Shown here piece after piece: positions 50,593-61,304 of a stretch of DNA of 64,000 nt. The notes beneath the pieces are model-generated. The model was given only the letters and a program-made list of their open reading frames with translations. It did no database searches and was not told the origin of the DNA. Location of the stretch: NCBI GenBank assembly GCA_025558095.1, contig JAIVFI010000006.1:124001-188000 (forward strand). Direction: 5' to 3'. A program made the position numbers and the translations under genes. Within the stretch, counting starts at the first letter, position 1, and the number at the start of each line of letters is the position of its first letter. The stretch comes from Hyaloraphidium curvatum. Lineage: Eukaryota; Monoblepharomycota; Hyaloraphidiomycetes; Hyaloraphidiales; Hyaloraphidiaceae.

Positions 50593-51843
50593 CTAGCCCG
50601 TGCGTGCGTACATGTCGTCGCCCTCCAGCAGGGTTCGGAACCAAACGTCGTTCCGCGCGGCCGCCGCCGACCACCGCTGCTGCGGGTCGACCTCGAGACA
50701 CCTCGACACCCAGGCCTTTCCCTCGCAAGAGACTCCGGCCCAATCGGATCCGTCCATTTCCGCAACCCAGCTCCGGTCGAGGAGACGCTGCAGCAGTGTC
50801 GGCGCCGGCTCCCTGCTCCTCGACTCGTCCACGCATATCGGGAAACGCCCCGAGAGCATCACGAACACCGAGACGCCGAGCGACCACAGATCCACCTCGT
50901 ACCCATACGAGCGCACGTGCTCGCCGACGAGGACCTCGGGAGCCACGTAGGGAAAAGAGCCGCACTGCGTCTGCAGCAGCCGCTGTCGGGAGCTCGGGGG
51001 AAAGGCCATCGTCGTGGCGATGCCAAAGTCCCCGAGCTTCACCGTCAGCGCAGCCGGGTGAGGGTAGGGGAATGGCACGATGGCCGGAGATGCTGGCGCT
51101 GGATTTCGGATGACGACTTGTGGAGAGTCCTTGCTCATGTCGTACACGAGTGAAGACGGTGCCGGCGAGGGAAGCCCTCCGTTCTCAGAAGTAGCGACCA
51201 GAACATTCTGCAACGAGTGTCAGTCGATAAAGAATGCGACAGAGTTCGAATTGCGCACCTCGAGCTTCAGGTCCCTGTGCACGACGCCGACGCCATGCAG
51301 GTATGCCAGCGCATCCACGAGTTGCCACGCCACGTCCCGTGCCTCACGCTCGGGGAGATATTCCCGGTCCGCAACCAGCTCGTAGAGCTCCCCGCCGGCA
51401 ACGTACTCGAACTGCAGGTACACCCGCTGCGGCGTCTCGAACGCCTCGAAGAGGCGAACGACATTCGGATGACGAACGGTCTTGGCGATGCGGACCTCGC
51501 GGAGCAGGTTTCGCAGATGCGCACGGTCCCTGATTTGCGCCTTGTCGATGACCTTCACCGCGAATGGCGTCGGCTCGTGCGGCTCGCCGGGAGGGTGGTC
51601 CGGCGGCGGGCGGGCGTGCGCGAGGACGACGGAGGACTGGGAGCCGCGACCGAGCAGCCTTCCCCAGCGGAACTTTGCCGCCAAGCTGAGGCGAGCGTCT
51701 CCGCCGAGCTCGGGATGGTCCGCGCCCGAAGTCGAGGGGTCTGTCGCCGCCGGGTGGGCGGGAAGCCCGCGCGGATCCGACGCTCCGGCGAGGCCCGTGG
51801 TCGCGCGGACGGCCAACGACCCGCCAGAACCGGAAAAGGGCAT
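50593..51843 (-). CDS. CAMK-type serine/threonine protein kinase
   Basis: Exons 51843-51259 and 51207-50593 flank a 51-nt intron and give 399 aa. The kinase domain is complete: LLGRGSQSSVVLA (glycine loop), FAVKVIDKAQ (VAIK lysine), the alpha-C glutamate in LLREVRIAKTVRHPN, the catalytic loop VVHRDLKLENVL restored by splicing, KLGDFGIA (DFG), SFPYVAPEVL (APE), DLWSLGVSVFVMLSGRFP and a final CLEVDPQQRWSA. Subdomain wording (YLQFEYVAGGELYELV, HRDLKLEN) places it near Chk2/CAMK-like kinases, but no FHA or calmodulin-binding extension is seen. A 50-residue Pro/Ser insertion lies between catalytic loop and DFG. It is convergent with seven-helix copy D; any functional link is speculative. Confidence 0.9.
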
Positions 51844-52384
51844 TGCGCTCCTGCGTAAGGGGCACCCTCTGGGTCCGCGGCGCCGCGAAAATCGTGTGGC
51901 CTTGCGACGGAGTTTTGGAGATGTTGATTTGCCGCCGGGGTACGGAGTTCCACCCTCTGCGGCTTCACTGCGTGCTTAACTCTCGACGGTCACGACGGGG
52001 AAGCAATGGAAGACTTTGGCAGAGACTTAGGCCGCGCTGCGGCACCTGCAGTGCTTTGGCCCCTGAGGATGTTGAAGTGCCACTCACGCTGTCTCCCAGC
52101 GCAAGCCACGAGCCCTCATCCATCGGATCGTCCCAGATCATCCCTCGAGGTCCACAGGCAGTGATGCGGACACATTCTAGTTGGATGCTATTGGCATACG
52201 ACGGGGCGCCGGAGTGGAGGCGGTGATCGGCGCCATCTCTGATCGGCGCCAACAATGGCGGCGGCCCGATCGCCCCGGTTATCTTGTGCGGCGCTTCCGT
52301 CTTCCGCTCCCATTCGAAGAGGCTGCCCTCCCGAGAGGACACGACCTCCGAGGTTCCTCATCTTCTCCAAAAGTTCCTACCCGC
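51844..52384. other. Intergenic stretch, about 540 bp
   Basis: Between two divergently transcribed genes, so it should contain both promoters. No repeat, gene or discrete element recognised. Confidence 0.35.
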
Positions 52385-53725
52385 GATGGCCGGAGGCTCG
52401 GAGGGCCGCAATGTGGGCCCGCCCGGCGCACCGGACGCGTCCCACCTCCCGCTCACCCACCCTCCAGGTCCGCATCCTGTTCTACGGCTTCGGCCTGATG
52501 AACCAGATCGCCCTCGGCCTGCTGCTCAGCCTGCGCCCGGCGGGGACGTGCGACATCGTCGGCGTGGTGGACCGCAACGCGTCGCGCAAAGGGCGGCCGG
52601 TCGGCGAGATCCTGCTGGAGAACCCGACCGTGAAGGACATCGTTTTCCGGCAGACGGCGAACGGGACGGCCGTCGCCACGGAGGTCCCGGAGCATGTCGC
52701 GAAGATGGTCGTGCGGGACCCCGCCGAGGCGGCCGACGTGATCCGCGAGACGAAGCCGGACGTGTGCTTCCTCGCCACGCGGGCGTTCATCAAGGAGATC
52801 GAGGCGGAGCTGGAGCTGCTGATCGAGCACGGGGTGGACGTGATGACCATCGCGGAGGAGGCGCTGTTCCCGCTCGAGTCGGAGGTGCCGGAGATGGCGG
52901 CGGCGCTCGAGGCAAAGGCGAAGGAGAAGGGGGTCAGGATCCTGGGGTGAGCTGTTCATGTCATTCGACCGAACGAGCCGGCGTTGTTGACTGCCGTGCC
53001 GTAGGACTGGTTTCAACGATTCCGGGTGGTGTGTCTTGGCACAAACCGGCGCGTCGATGGTGGGCGTTCCGGACGCCCGTGTGCCCCAACCCCCTCCGGA
53101 ACTGACGCGTTCCCGCCAGATGATCAACATGACCAAGATCGTCGCCTCCATCTCCTGGGATTGCCGCGACTACGGCTCGGCGGTCAACCAGTACGTCGGC
53201 GTCTCGCTCACCCCGGAAGCCTTCCAGAAGGAGATCGTCGAGCCGTCCCTCACGGCGCCCTCCGTGGACTCTCCCGCGTGCTACTCCATCGCCGCGGGGC
53301 TGGGACTCACGCCGCTGAAGGGCTCGCTGCGGCACGAGACGAAGCCGTTCCTCGCCAAGACGCGGCTGTACTCGGAGGCGCTCAAGACGTGGATCGAGCC
53401 GGGCAACGTCAAGGGGCAGGAGATCCAGTGCATCCTTGACACGGAGGAGGGCGTGCAGGTCGTCTGCGAGAGCCTGGGCTACCTGTTTGGCGAGCCCGGC
53501 TCGGACCTGGAGGAGGCGGAGGAGATGAAGGTCTCGATGTGGGGCGGGATCCCCGAGACCATGGTGATCAGGAGCAAGGACGTCAAGGGGCGCTTCCTGA
53601 CGTGCACGCCGATGGTCAACCGCCTCCCTCAGCTCCTGGCGGCCAAGCCGGGCTTCGTGACGCCGGACATGCTTCCGCCCCCGAGCTACCTCGCAAAGGG
53701 GATCCCGAAGATCCAAAAACCGTAG
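52385..53725 (+). CDS. 2,4-diaminopentanoate dehydrogenase-like NAD(P) enzyme
   Basis: Four exons: 52385-52411, 52468-52946, 53005-53032 and 53120-53725, giving 379 aa. The first exon encodes only MAGGSEGRN; the join gives VRILFYGFGLMNQ, the start of a Rossmann fold of the dihydrodipicolinate-reductase/2,4-DAPDH type. IVGVVDRNASRKGRPVGEIL, KPDVCFLAT and VDVMTIAEEALFP follow. The tiny third exon gives ILGTGFNDSGW, matching the LGTGxNPG turn of the family, and the last exon holds the substrate domain. The usual role of relatives is oxidation of an amino acid derivative, known mainly from bacteria. The donor of intron 3 (GTCTTG) is weak, and the stronger GTGTGT four bases earlier would create a stop, so this junction is the least certain. 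Confidence 0.7.
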
Positions 53726-53835
53726 CATAATAATGTAATCGACATGGATCGAGTGGATGTGTGCCAAGAACGGACGGCGGAGGCGATGTGCTGACGGCGC
53801 CGCTCAGGGTCCGGCAAGGATCGAGCTCGTGCACC

Positions 53836-55975
53836 ATGGACGCGACTCCGGCCGGCGGCGACGCGTCTCTGCCGTCGGATTCGCAAGTCGAGACTCTTGT
53901 TGACGCGCCGGACGGCGATGCGGGGCCGGCGGAGTCGTACGGGGGCACCCGCACCGCGGACCTCACCGCGGAGGTGGCGCGCCTCGTCGCCGAGCAGGTC
54001 GCCGAGGCGTTTGCCGAGCGCGGCGACCGCGACGCGGAGGAGCCGCCGGAAGTGCCCGCGGAGTTGGCGGCGCGCGTCGTCGCCTCCGCCGGCGACGCCG
54101 CCGTCTTCGTCTGCCTGTGCGCGATGGGCCGCTTCGCGTCGAGCTCGGCGCCGCGGGCGGACGACAAGGAGGAAGCCATGCTCGGACACGACGATCTGCA
54201 GTGGTCGCGCTCGCTCTACTGCGAGCTGCTCGCGATCGCCGTGCTGAACGCCCTGCTCGAGGAGCGCGGCATCTCCCACGTCATGACGCACGTCCTCGCC
54301 GCCGTCTACCCCAACAGCGAGCCCGTGGACATGCCCGAGGGTGCGGGCCTTGCGGCTTCGCTCGTCAACAGGCTGGAGCGGATCGGCGAGGACTCGGGCC
54401 CGGAATCGGCCCTGGAGCAGGGGCTCGAGTGCGGCGCCCGCCAGTTCATCGAGCACAAGGTCGTCGCCATGACCGTCGACGCCATCTGGAACGGCACGAT
54501 CGTCTATACCGAGAACCAGAGCAGCGATCCCGAGGTCACGGTGCCCAAGCACATCGCAGACCCGGGCCACGCGGACGTCGGCTTCGGCGCGCTCTTCCGC
54601 GGCATCGGCCGCCTGCGCGTGCCGGCCAACCAGGTCCTCGTGAACCAGGCCATGTTCCTCGTCTTTCTGGTCATCTACTCGGTCCTTATCAACAACCGGC
54701 ACCAGAACCCGACGCCGCTCGAGTACGCCTTTTTCGTCTTCGGGATCAGCTACACCTTTGGCGAGCTCGCCCAGGTCGGCAAGCTCGGCATCCGGCTGTA
54801 CCTCACCGACAGCTGGAACACCGTCGACATCCTGCTGTGGACGAGCTTCACCGCCGCCCTCGTCATCCGGATCTACACCCTGGCCGAGTTCCCGCCCGCG
54901 CCCGGCATCTTTGGCATCCAGCCCGCGAGGGAGGACCTCGAGATTGATTTCAAGAAGCGCGGAAGGTCGGCCTGGGTCGAGCGCTACTACGACATTCTCT
55001 CCCTCATGGCGGTGCCGCTCTGGCTGCGGATCCTCGCCGTCTTCAACGAGTGCGTCGACCGGCGCTCCCTCCTCCTCTCACCCGCACTGACCCTCCCTTG
55101 TCGCCCCGCAGGAACGAGTTCGTCGCGACGACCATCATCACCGTGCAGCGCCTCATGCGGGACTCGCTCATGTTCCTCATCCTCCTCGTGCCCGTCACCG
55201 TCGGCTTCGCGCAGGGCATGCTCGGCCTGGAGCCCAACCGGGAGGCGTTGGACGGCGCCGGGTTCACGGGGACGTTCCTTTGGCTGCTGCGCGGGTTCAT
55301 CGGCGACCTCGGTGGGCCTCGGTCCTTGTTTGCGCCGTCGGTTCGGCGCTGATTCGGTCGGCAGACTTTGACTCGGCCGCGGATTTCGACCCCTTCTGGG
55401 GCCCGCTCTTCTACGGCGCCTACATCCTCCTCGGCTACATCATCCTGCTCAACCTCCTCGTCGCCATCTTCTGCGAGAGCTTCTCCGGTGCGTCCAACCG
55501 TGCGCCCCACCGTTCCCGTGCTCAGACCCGCCGCGCAGAGATCGTCTCGGCCTCCGGGTACCAGTTCCACGCGCAGCGCACCGTCGCCACCCTGCAGCTC
55601 TCGGACCGGCGCCGCTCGTACCCCTTCCCCGTCCCGCTCAACGTGCCCGGCTGGCTGCTGACCGCCCCCGCGCGGCTCTGCCTTCCCGCGGGGACCGCGG
55701 CGGGGTGGGTCGCCGCGGTCTGGTGGGCGCTGTGCATGCCGCTGCACGTTGCGGTGGCGGCGTGGGAGGAGGGGAGGTACTGGATCCGCGGGCTTTTCGT
55801 CGGTCCGGGGGCGGGCGGCGGGGGGAAGCGGGCGGCCGCGGGGGAGGACAAGGCGCAGGCGCCGCCGGCGGAGGAGGGGAAGGAGGCCGCGGGCGGGTTC
55901 GCTGGGTTGGTGGCGGAGCTGCTGGAGGCCAAGGTGGGATCGGACGGCGGGGAGGTCGCGGAAGGGGAGATCTAA
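53836..55975 (+). CDS. TRP/YVC1-like cation channel
   Basis: Exons 53836-55049, 55112-55311, 55365-55487 and 55539-55975 give 657 aa; introns 51-62 nt. After an acidic N-terminal region and a helical domain come hydrophobic segments VLVNQAMFLVFLVIYSVLI, YAFFVFGISYTFGELAQVGK, DSWNTVDILLWTSFTAALVIR, the linker helix ILSLMAVPLWLRILAVFNE, then LMFLILLVPVTVGFAQGML. A pore region (LWLLRGFIGDLD) precedes the last helix, FYGAYILLGYIILLNLLVAI. This arrangement and the PFWGPLFYGAYILLG wording match the fungal vacuolar TRP channel YVC1, which releases Ca2+ from the vacuole. The C-terminal tail has extra hydrophobic stretches and ends in an acidic, Ala/Gly-rich segment. Splices fall in or next to the pore helices and all preserve frame. 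Confidence 0.85.
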
Positions 55976-56170
55976 TCGCGCCGCCGGCAGTCCATCAACC
56001 AGGGACAGGCCGACCATCTACTCGCGCTCCACCGCGGCGTTCTCGAATCGTTGCCCCGCGCCATCACCACCGCGTAACGGGCCGACGCCTCTAGTTCCGC
56101 CCGCATCCTCCGGCCGCCATCCGCAAACGGCCGATGTAGCTTAAACGGCCCAAAAATCCGCCTCCGCACT

Positions 56171-57150
56171 TCACAGCCGCGCACCCTCCCCCTGTTTGAC
56201 CGGCTCCACGTCCAACCCGACCACGTCCCGCAGCCACGGCCTCACCCGCTCCGTGATCTCGCCCTCCTCCCCGTACCAGAAGTGGTCCGCGCCCTCGACC
56301 ACCTCCACCCGCAGCCGCTCCTTGTCCAGCCGCGGCAGCAGGCCCTGCCTGTAGTTCCCCGCCAGGTCGTCCTCCGAGCCGAAGAGGAGCAGCTTCGGGC
56401 CGCGGTACCGCGACGCGTTGTTCAGCACGAGCGTGCCCGAGTAGAGGGTGATCTTGTCGAGGGCGCCGAAGGGGTAGGAGATCGAGAGCCAGCCCACGAT
56501 CGGGTTGGGTTGGCCGGGAGGGGTGGGGGAGGGGGAGATCGGGGTGGGGGGGAAGGATTCGTGGGCCACGGAACCGGTGACCATCGCCTGTCGTTCGCGG
56601 GGGAGCGGGTGAGCTGCCGGGTCTCGGGAACGCGGCCAAGAAAACGCACGCCATAGGAGTACCCGCACAGGACAAAGTTTTTCGGCCGCGGCGGCGCGAA
56701 GGCGTCCGAGTAGAGCATGTAGCGGATCGCGCTGCGGATGTCGCCCTCCTCGTCCTCGCCGCTGTTGCTGGTCGAGCCGCCGCTTCGTCCGACGCCCCTA
56801 ACAAAACAGCACCGGGTGTTAGAAGGACGGGATAGGGAATTTGGGCGGAACAGCGCACCGGAAGTTGAGGCGGCACGTGCCGTAGCCGAGGCCTGCGGGA
56901 GACGTGTCAACGGAGCCCCGCCACGCCGGCCGCGCGGACGCCCACCCGTCGCGAGCTCGTGCAGCGCGGCGACCACGTTGTTGTGCATGTTGCCGCCCAT
57001 CGGGCCGTACGGGTGGCAGATGACGAAATAGGTGCCGCCGCCGTCCGCGTCGGACCGCGTGGGCCGCTGGATCCGCGCCTCGAGCTGCATCGGGTCGTAC
57101 AGCGACGGGATCATTACCGCCTCGCTGGCGTCGGGCCGGAGGTACGCCAT
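56171..57150 (-). CDS. Alpha/beta hydrolase
   Basis: Four exons: 57150-56946, 56892-56859, 56797-56650 and 56587-56171, giving 267 aa. The fold is visible in YFVICHPYGPMGGNMHNNVV (oxyanion region after strand 3), LGYGTCRLNFRGVGRSGG, and VLCGYSYGAMVTGSVA with the nucleophile serine in GYSYG, restored across an intron. PKLLLFGSEDDLAGNY carries a likely acid, and EGADHFWYG the catalytic histidine. This order is typical of small serine hydrolases of the peptidase S9/S33-like group found across fungi. Substrate unknown. A Pro/Ser-rich insert (PPTPISPSPTPPGQP) interrupts the cap region. Confidence 0.85.
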
Positions 57151-57258
57151 GGCGCGGGACGCGCGCCGGAGGGCGGGGAACAGACGGCGAATCGTGGAGG
57201 TGGCGGGCCGACGCCGGGCCGAGTCCACTCATCACTCGAAGTCCTCGTACATGGTCCG

Positions 57259-58245
57259 CTACTCGGCCTTGCCGGCCTTGCCGTCCGTCTTTCCGATCTC
57301 CCCCTCCTTGCGCCGGATGACCCAGTAGAAGTACGAGCCGTACCCGATCGCGACCAGCCGCGCCAGCCCCCCGAGAAGCACCTGCGTCGCGGCCCCCCAA
57401 ATGCTCCCCGCCGGCCCCATCCCCGCCGTGGCCAAGTTCAGGAACCATCCGTCGACGCCGATGCCGATGTACGGCGTCCAGTGCTCCATGCCGTCGGCGA
57501 TCGCGCGTCCCACGACGTCGGCCGACACGGTCTCGGTGGCGGCGGTCAGCACGGCGGTCAGCGCCGGCAGGCTGCGCTTCTCCTCCTCCAGCTGCGGGGT
57601 GTCGGTGTTGGGCGGCATGCACAGCGAGACGAGCACGTTGCGGTTGTACAGCTCCTGCGAAAGCACCTCGAACAGGCCGCGCAGGGCAAACTTGGAGGCC
57701 GAGTATGCGGCGTAGCCGTAGATGCCCGCTGCGCCGGCCTGCGACGACACGATCACGACGCGGCCGCCGGTCGCGGGCACGTGCGGCACGCAGGCGCGGA
57801 TCAGGTTGGCGACGCCGACGACGTTGACCCTGAACAGGTCCACGAACTTGTCCGCGGTCGACTCCAGGAACAGCCCGGGCCCCGCCGCGCCGGCATTCGC
57901 GACGACGGCGTCGATCGCGCCGTGCGCGCCGGCGATCTCCTCGACGGCCGCGTCGACGGCCTTTTCGTCCGTCACGTCGCACGCGTGCACCGACACCTTG
58001 CCGCCCAGTGCCTCGAGCTCCTTCTTGGCCGCGTCCAGCGGCTCCCTCCGCCGCGCGAGCAGCGCCACGTGCGCGCCGCGCCGCACGAGCTCCGCCGCCG
58101 CGGCCTTGCCGATGCCCGACGACCCGCCCGAGACGACGCACACGCGCCCGCGCAGCGAGAACCGCTTGGGCGCGCCGAACCACGAGAGCGCCGCGACGAG
58201 GCTGACGCCCGCGATCACGAGGCTGGCGACCGCTGCGAGGCCCAT
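57259..58245 (-). CDS. TSC10: 3-ketodihydrosphingosine reductase
   Basis: An intronless 328-aa short-chain dehydrogenase from ATG 58245. An N-terminal membrane helix (LAAVASLVIAGVSLVAAL) is followed by the NADPH-binding VCVVSGGSSGIGKA, an ARRREPLDAA arginine set, DVTD, NAG (VVANAGAAGPG), the catalytic YAAYSASKFALRG (YxxxK) with an upstream serine (VSSQAG), and PPNTDTPQLEEE, a wording typical of KDSR/TSC10 proteins. A C-terminal hydrophobic stretch is also characteristic. The enzyme reduces 3-ketodihydrosphingosine to dihydrosphingosine at the ER membrane, the second step of sphingolipid synthesis. Confidence 0.9.
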   Translation of the reverse strand: MGLAAVASLVIAGVSLVAALSWFGAPKRFSLRGRVCVVSGGSSGIGKAAAAELVRRGAHVALLARRREPLDAAKKELEALGGKVSVHACDVTDEKAVDAAVEEIAGAHGAIDAVVANAGAAGPGLFLESTADKFVDLFRVNVVGVANLIRACVPHVPATGGRVVIVSSQAGAAGIYGYAAYSASKFALRGLFEVLSQELYNRNVLVSLCMPPNTDTPQLEEEKRSLPALTAVLTAATETVSADVVGRAIADGMEHWTPYIGIGVDGWFLNLATAGMGPAGSIWGAATQVLLGGLARLVAIGYGSYFYWVIRRKEGEIGKTDGKAGKAE

Positions 58246-58478
58246 TTGGAGCGTGGGACGCGCAAAAGCGATGGCGGATGAAATCGGATTGGGCGCTTTA
58301 GAGCCGAATTTCTCTGGTATCGCGCAAGTCTGCCACGGGGGCTTGACTTCTTAGACGCCATCGGGCCGACTCCAAAGTCGGAGAAAACGTCCCCCAGCTC
58401 CCTCGTCGGCGGCGTCCCCCAGGCTCTGGATCTCTGGCAGCTGAAGACGAAGTTCCCGGACGTACGCAGAGTTGCGAG

Positions 58479-59366
58479 ATGGCCGCCGACGGCGTATCGG
58501 ACCTCGCCTACGAGACCTTCCCCGTCGGCCCGTTGCAGTGCAACTGCCTCCTCGTCTACTCCAAAAGCACGCGCCGTGCCGTGGTCATCGACGCAGGCGG
58601 CGACGCCGACGTCATCGTGCGGGAGCTGCGGTCGCGCAACCTGACGCCGGACGCCGTCTTGGCCACCCACGGCCACCTGGACCACATCCTCGCCGCCGCG
58701 GAGGTCAAGCGCGCGTTCCCGGGGTGCAAAACCGCGATCGGGAAGGACGACCGCTTCCTGTGGGACGCGTTGGCGGAGCAGGCGCGCCTCTTCGGCCTCC
58801 CCATGGAGGAATCCCAGATCCCCGGCCCGCCCGACGTCGAAATCGCCGGCGACGCCGACGTCCTCCTCGGCGACGGCACCGCCATCGGCCGCGCGCTGCA
58901 CACTCCCGGCCACTCCCCGGGCTCGACGTGCTACCACTTCCCCTCGATCTCGCTGCTGGCGTCGGGCGACACGCTGTTCCAGCAGTCCGTGGGGAGGACG
59001 GACCTGTGGGGGTCGGATTTCGAGCAGATGAGCGAGTCGATACGGACGAGGCTGTACACGCTGCCGGGTCAGACGTGGGTTATTCCGGGGCACGGGGGGA
59101 AGACAAAGATACACCTCGAGGCCAAGGTTGGTCCCACTGTCAGCAGGCGAGTCGGGCGTCGCCTGATTCACCTTCGGCGTGAAAACCCACAGTGGAACCC
59201 TTTCGTCCGCGCCGACGACCCCGACTCGATCGACGGCAACTCCAAGCTCTCGCCCCTCGAGCACGCCGCGGCCCTGCTGCACGGCACCGTGCGCGCACCC
59301 AGGCCGCACGCGTGCAGGGGTTGTGACGCGTTGGCGAGCTGGAGGGAGGCGCCGCCGAGGATGTGA
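58479..59366 (+). CDS. Metallo-beta-lactamase-fold hydrolase (glyoxalase II-like)
   Basis: Exons 58479-59126 and 59193-59366 give 273 aa. The metal site is complete: THGHLDHI (HxHxDH), HTPGHSPGSTCYH, SGDTLFQQSVGRTDLWG, and VIPGHGGKTKI. A fold of this type hydrolyses thioesters such as S-lactoylglutathione or acts on persulfides. The 66-nt intron is a multiple of three with no internal stop, so the frame is also open through it. Splicing is preferred because it yields HLEAKWNPFV, restoring the ExxxNPF ending usual in the family, and the removed segment has a GT donor and a CCCACAG acceptor. Confidence 0.85.
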   Translation: MAADGVSDLAYETFPVGPLQCNCLLVYSKSTRRAVVIDAGGDADVIVRELRSRNLTPDAVLATHGHLDHILAAAEVKRAFPGCKTAIGKDDRFLWDALAEQARLFGLPMEESQIPGPPDVEIAGDADVLLGDGTAIGRALHTPGHSPGSTCYHFPSISLLASGDTLFQQSVGRTDLWGSDFEQMSESIRTRLYTLPGQTWVIPGHGGKTKIHLEAKVGPTVSRRVGRRLIHLRRENPQWNPFVRADDPDSIDGNSKLSPLEHAAALLHGTVRAPRPHACRGCDALASWREAPPRM

Positions 59367-59594
59367 GGTGGGGCTGGGTCTGGAGGTGCAGGCGGAGGGC
59401 GGAATGGGTGGTTGGGGCGCTGGTGTTTCGGACGACGTCACCACGGTTAACGGAATCTCTAAATCCTCCTGCGTGCCCCGCCCCATTCATCTGTCTCTCT
59501 CTCGCTGATGTATTGGATGAGACTTGATGTCCTCAATCTTGTTGCGAAGGATCAGTCCGCTCGCGGGGATCGCGCGGCGTCTCATAGCAAATGG

Positions 59595-61304
59595 ATGCGC
59601 TTCCGCTGCTCTGAACGCGCGCTCACGCGCCGCCTCCTCCGTCGTTTCCTCATCGGCTGCGCGTTCGCCGCCTTTGCCGCCTATTTCGCCGCGCCGCCCC
59701 GCACCGGCGAGCACAATGTGCGCGCGTACGGGGCAAGGGGCGATGGAACTTCCCTGGACACCGCGGCGATACAGCGGGCCATCGACGCCGCCTTTTCCGC
59801 GGGCGGCGGCACGGTGATCCTGCCCGCCGGCGACTACCTTTCCTTTTCGCTGCGCCTGCGGAGCCGCGTGGGCCTCCGCTTCGAGCACGGCGCGATCCTG
59901 CGCGCTGCCACCCCCGGGAAGCACGCGGGCAGCTACGATGCGCCCGAGCCGAACCCCTGGGACGCGTACCAGGATTTTGGACACAGCCATTGGCGCAACA
60001 GCCTGATCTGGGGCGAAAGCGTCGAGCACGTCTCCATCTCCGGCCCGGGCCGGATTCTGGGAGACGGCCTCGTGCGCCGCGGCCCCGGCCCTCGCCGCGC
60101 AGAGCGCCCAGGCGACACGCCGGGCACGCTGAAGGACGCCGCCGACGCCTCCCGCGCCGTGGACCCCGAGGGCAGGGGCCTCGCCCGGGGGAACGGCACC
60201 GCCTGGAGCGACGAGTTCGACGGCATGGTCGGCGAGGGGAACAAGGCCATCGCGCTCAAACTGTCCCGCCACGTCGCCGTGCGCGATCTCACCATCGTCA
60301 ACGGCGGCCACTTTGCTGTGCTCGCCACCGGCGTGGACCGCCTCGTGATCGAGAACGTCAAAGTCGACACCATGCGCGACGGCTTCGACATCGACTCGTG
60401 CCGGCACGTCCGCATCTCCAACTGCGTCATCAACACCCCCAACGACGACGCCATCGTCCTCAAGAGCTCCTTCGCCCTCGGCTACGCCCGAGCCACCGAG
60501 CACGTCTCCATCGCCGGCTGTCGGGTCAGTGGGTTCGACCCCGGCACCCTCCTGGACGGCACCCGCGGCCGCACACAGAAGCTCGCGCCCGACCGCGACG
60601 GTCCCACCGGCCGGATCAAGCTCGGCACCGAGTCCAACGGCGGCTTCCGCGACGTCTCCATCAACAACTGCGTCTTCGAGCGGAGCCGCGGCATCGCCCT
60701 CGAGACCGTGGACGGCGGCCCGCTCGAAAACGTGCGCATCTCGGACATCGTCATGCGCGACGTGACCACCGCCCCCATCTTCCTCCGCGTCGGCGCGCGC
60801 ATGCGCGGCCCGGAAGGCGCCCGCGTCTCCGGCATGCGCGGCATCCTCCTGACAAACATCACCGCCTACAACGCCGAGCCCCGCTATTCATCCATCATCG
60901 CCGGCCTGCCCGATCACCCCATCAATGGCGTCGAGCTGAGCGGCATCCGCGTGGTCTCGGCCGGCGGTGGCACCCGCGAGCAGGCCGCCCGAGTGCTCGC
61001 TGAGAACGAGCAGGGGTACCCAGAGCCCTCCATGTTCGGCGTCACCCCGAGCCACGGGCTCTACATCCGCCACGCACGGGGGTTTGTGGTCCGGAACGCC
61101 AGCTTCCGCACGCTGGAGCCCGACGCGCGCCCAGCGGTCGTTGTCGAGCGGGCGGACGGCGTGCTTTTCGACGGGGCCTCGGGCGCGCGGCGCCCGGGCC
61201 AAGGCGCGGACTTTGTTGCCAAGAGCGTGCGGGGCCTGGTCGTGCGCAACCGACCGGGTCACCCCGATCGAAAGGTTACAAACGCGGAGCGGGAGGAGTT
61301 TTGA
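59595..61304 (+). CDS. GH28-like secreted glycosidase (polygalacturonase family)
   Basis: An intronless 569-aa protein from ATG 59595; the frame is open back to ATG 59508, but the chosen start puts a basic-then-hydrophobic signal anchor (LIGCAFAAFAAYFAAPP) at the N-terminus. The mature part starts NVRAYGARGDGTSLDTAAIQ and GGGTVILPAGDYLSFS, the hallmark of parallel beta-helix GH28 enzymes. HVSISGPGRILGDGL, INTPNDDAIVLKSS with the catalytic aspartates, GRIKLGTESNGGFRDVSI and TAPIFLRVGARMRG follow. The wording is closer to bacterial and plant GH28 than to fungal endopolygalacturonases. Expected role: pectin or rhamnogalacturonan breakdown outside the cell. Absence of introns in a gene this long is unusual for the window. 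Confidence 0.85.
   Translation: MRFRCSERALTRRLLRRFLIGCAFAAFAAYFAAPPRTGEHNVRAYGARGDGTSLDTAAIQRAIDAAFSAGGGTVILPAGDYLSFSLRLRSRVGLRFEHGAILRAATPGKHAGSYDAPEPNPWDAYQDFGHSHWRNSLIWGESVEHVSISGPGRILGDGLVRRGPGPRRAERPGDTPGTLKDAADASRAVDPEGRGLARGNGTAWSDEFDGMVGEGNKAIALKLSRHVAVRDLTIVNGGHFAVLATGVDRLVIENVKVDTMRDGFDIDSCRHVRISNCVINTPNDDAIVLKSSFALGYARATEHVSIAGCRVSGFDPGTLLDGTRGRTQKLAPDRDGPTGRIKLGTESNGGFRDVSINNCVFERSRGIALETVDGGPLENVRISDIVMRDVTTAPIFLRVGARMRGPEGARVSGMRGILLTNITAYNAEPRYSSIIAGLPDHPINGVELSGIRVVSAGGGTREQAARVLAENEQGYPEPSMFGVTPSHGLYIRHARGFVVRNASFRTLEPDARPAVVVERADGVLFDGASGARRPGQGADFVAKSVRGLVVRNRPGHPDRKVTNAEREEF

Noticed and set aside
50593..51843. Functional link between the kinase and the seven-helix receptors as one signalling system
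   Set aside because: Adjacency and shared duplication are real, but the genes are convergent and the kinase tail was copied only partly, so the association is explained by mechanism of duplication; no sequence evidence for interaction.
59127..59192. Reading through the metallo-beta-lactamase gene without an intron
   Set aside because: The 66-nt segment is in frame and has no stop, but it has splice signals and its removal restores the family's ExxxNPF ending; retained-intron isoforms remain possible.
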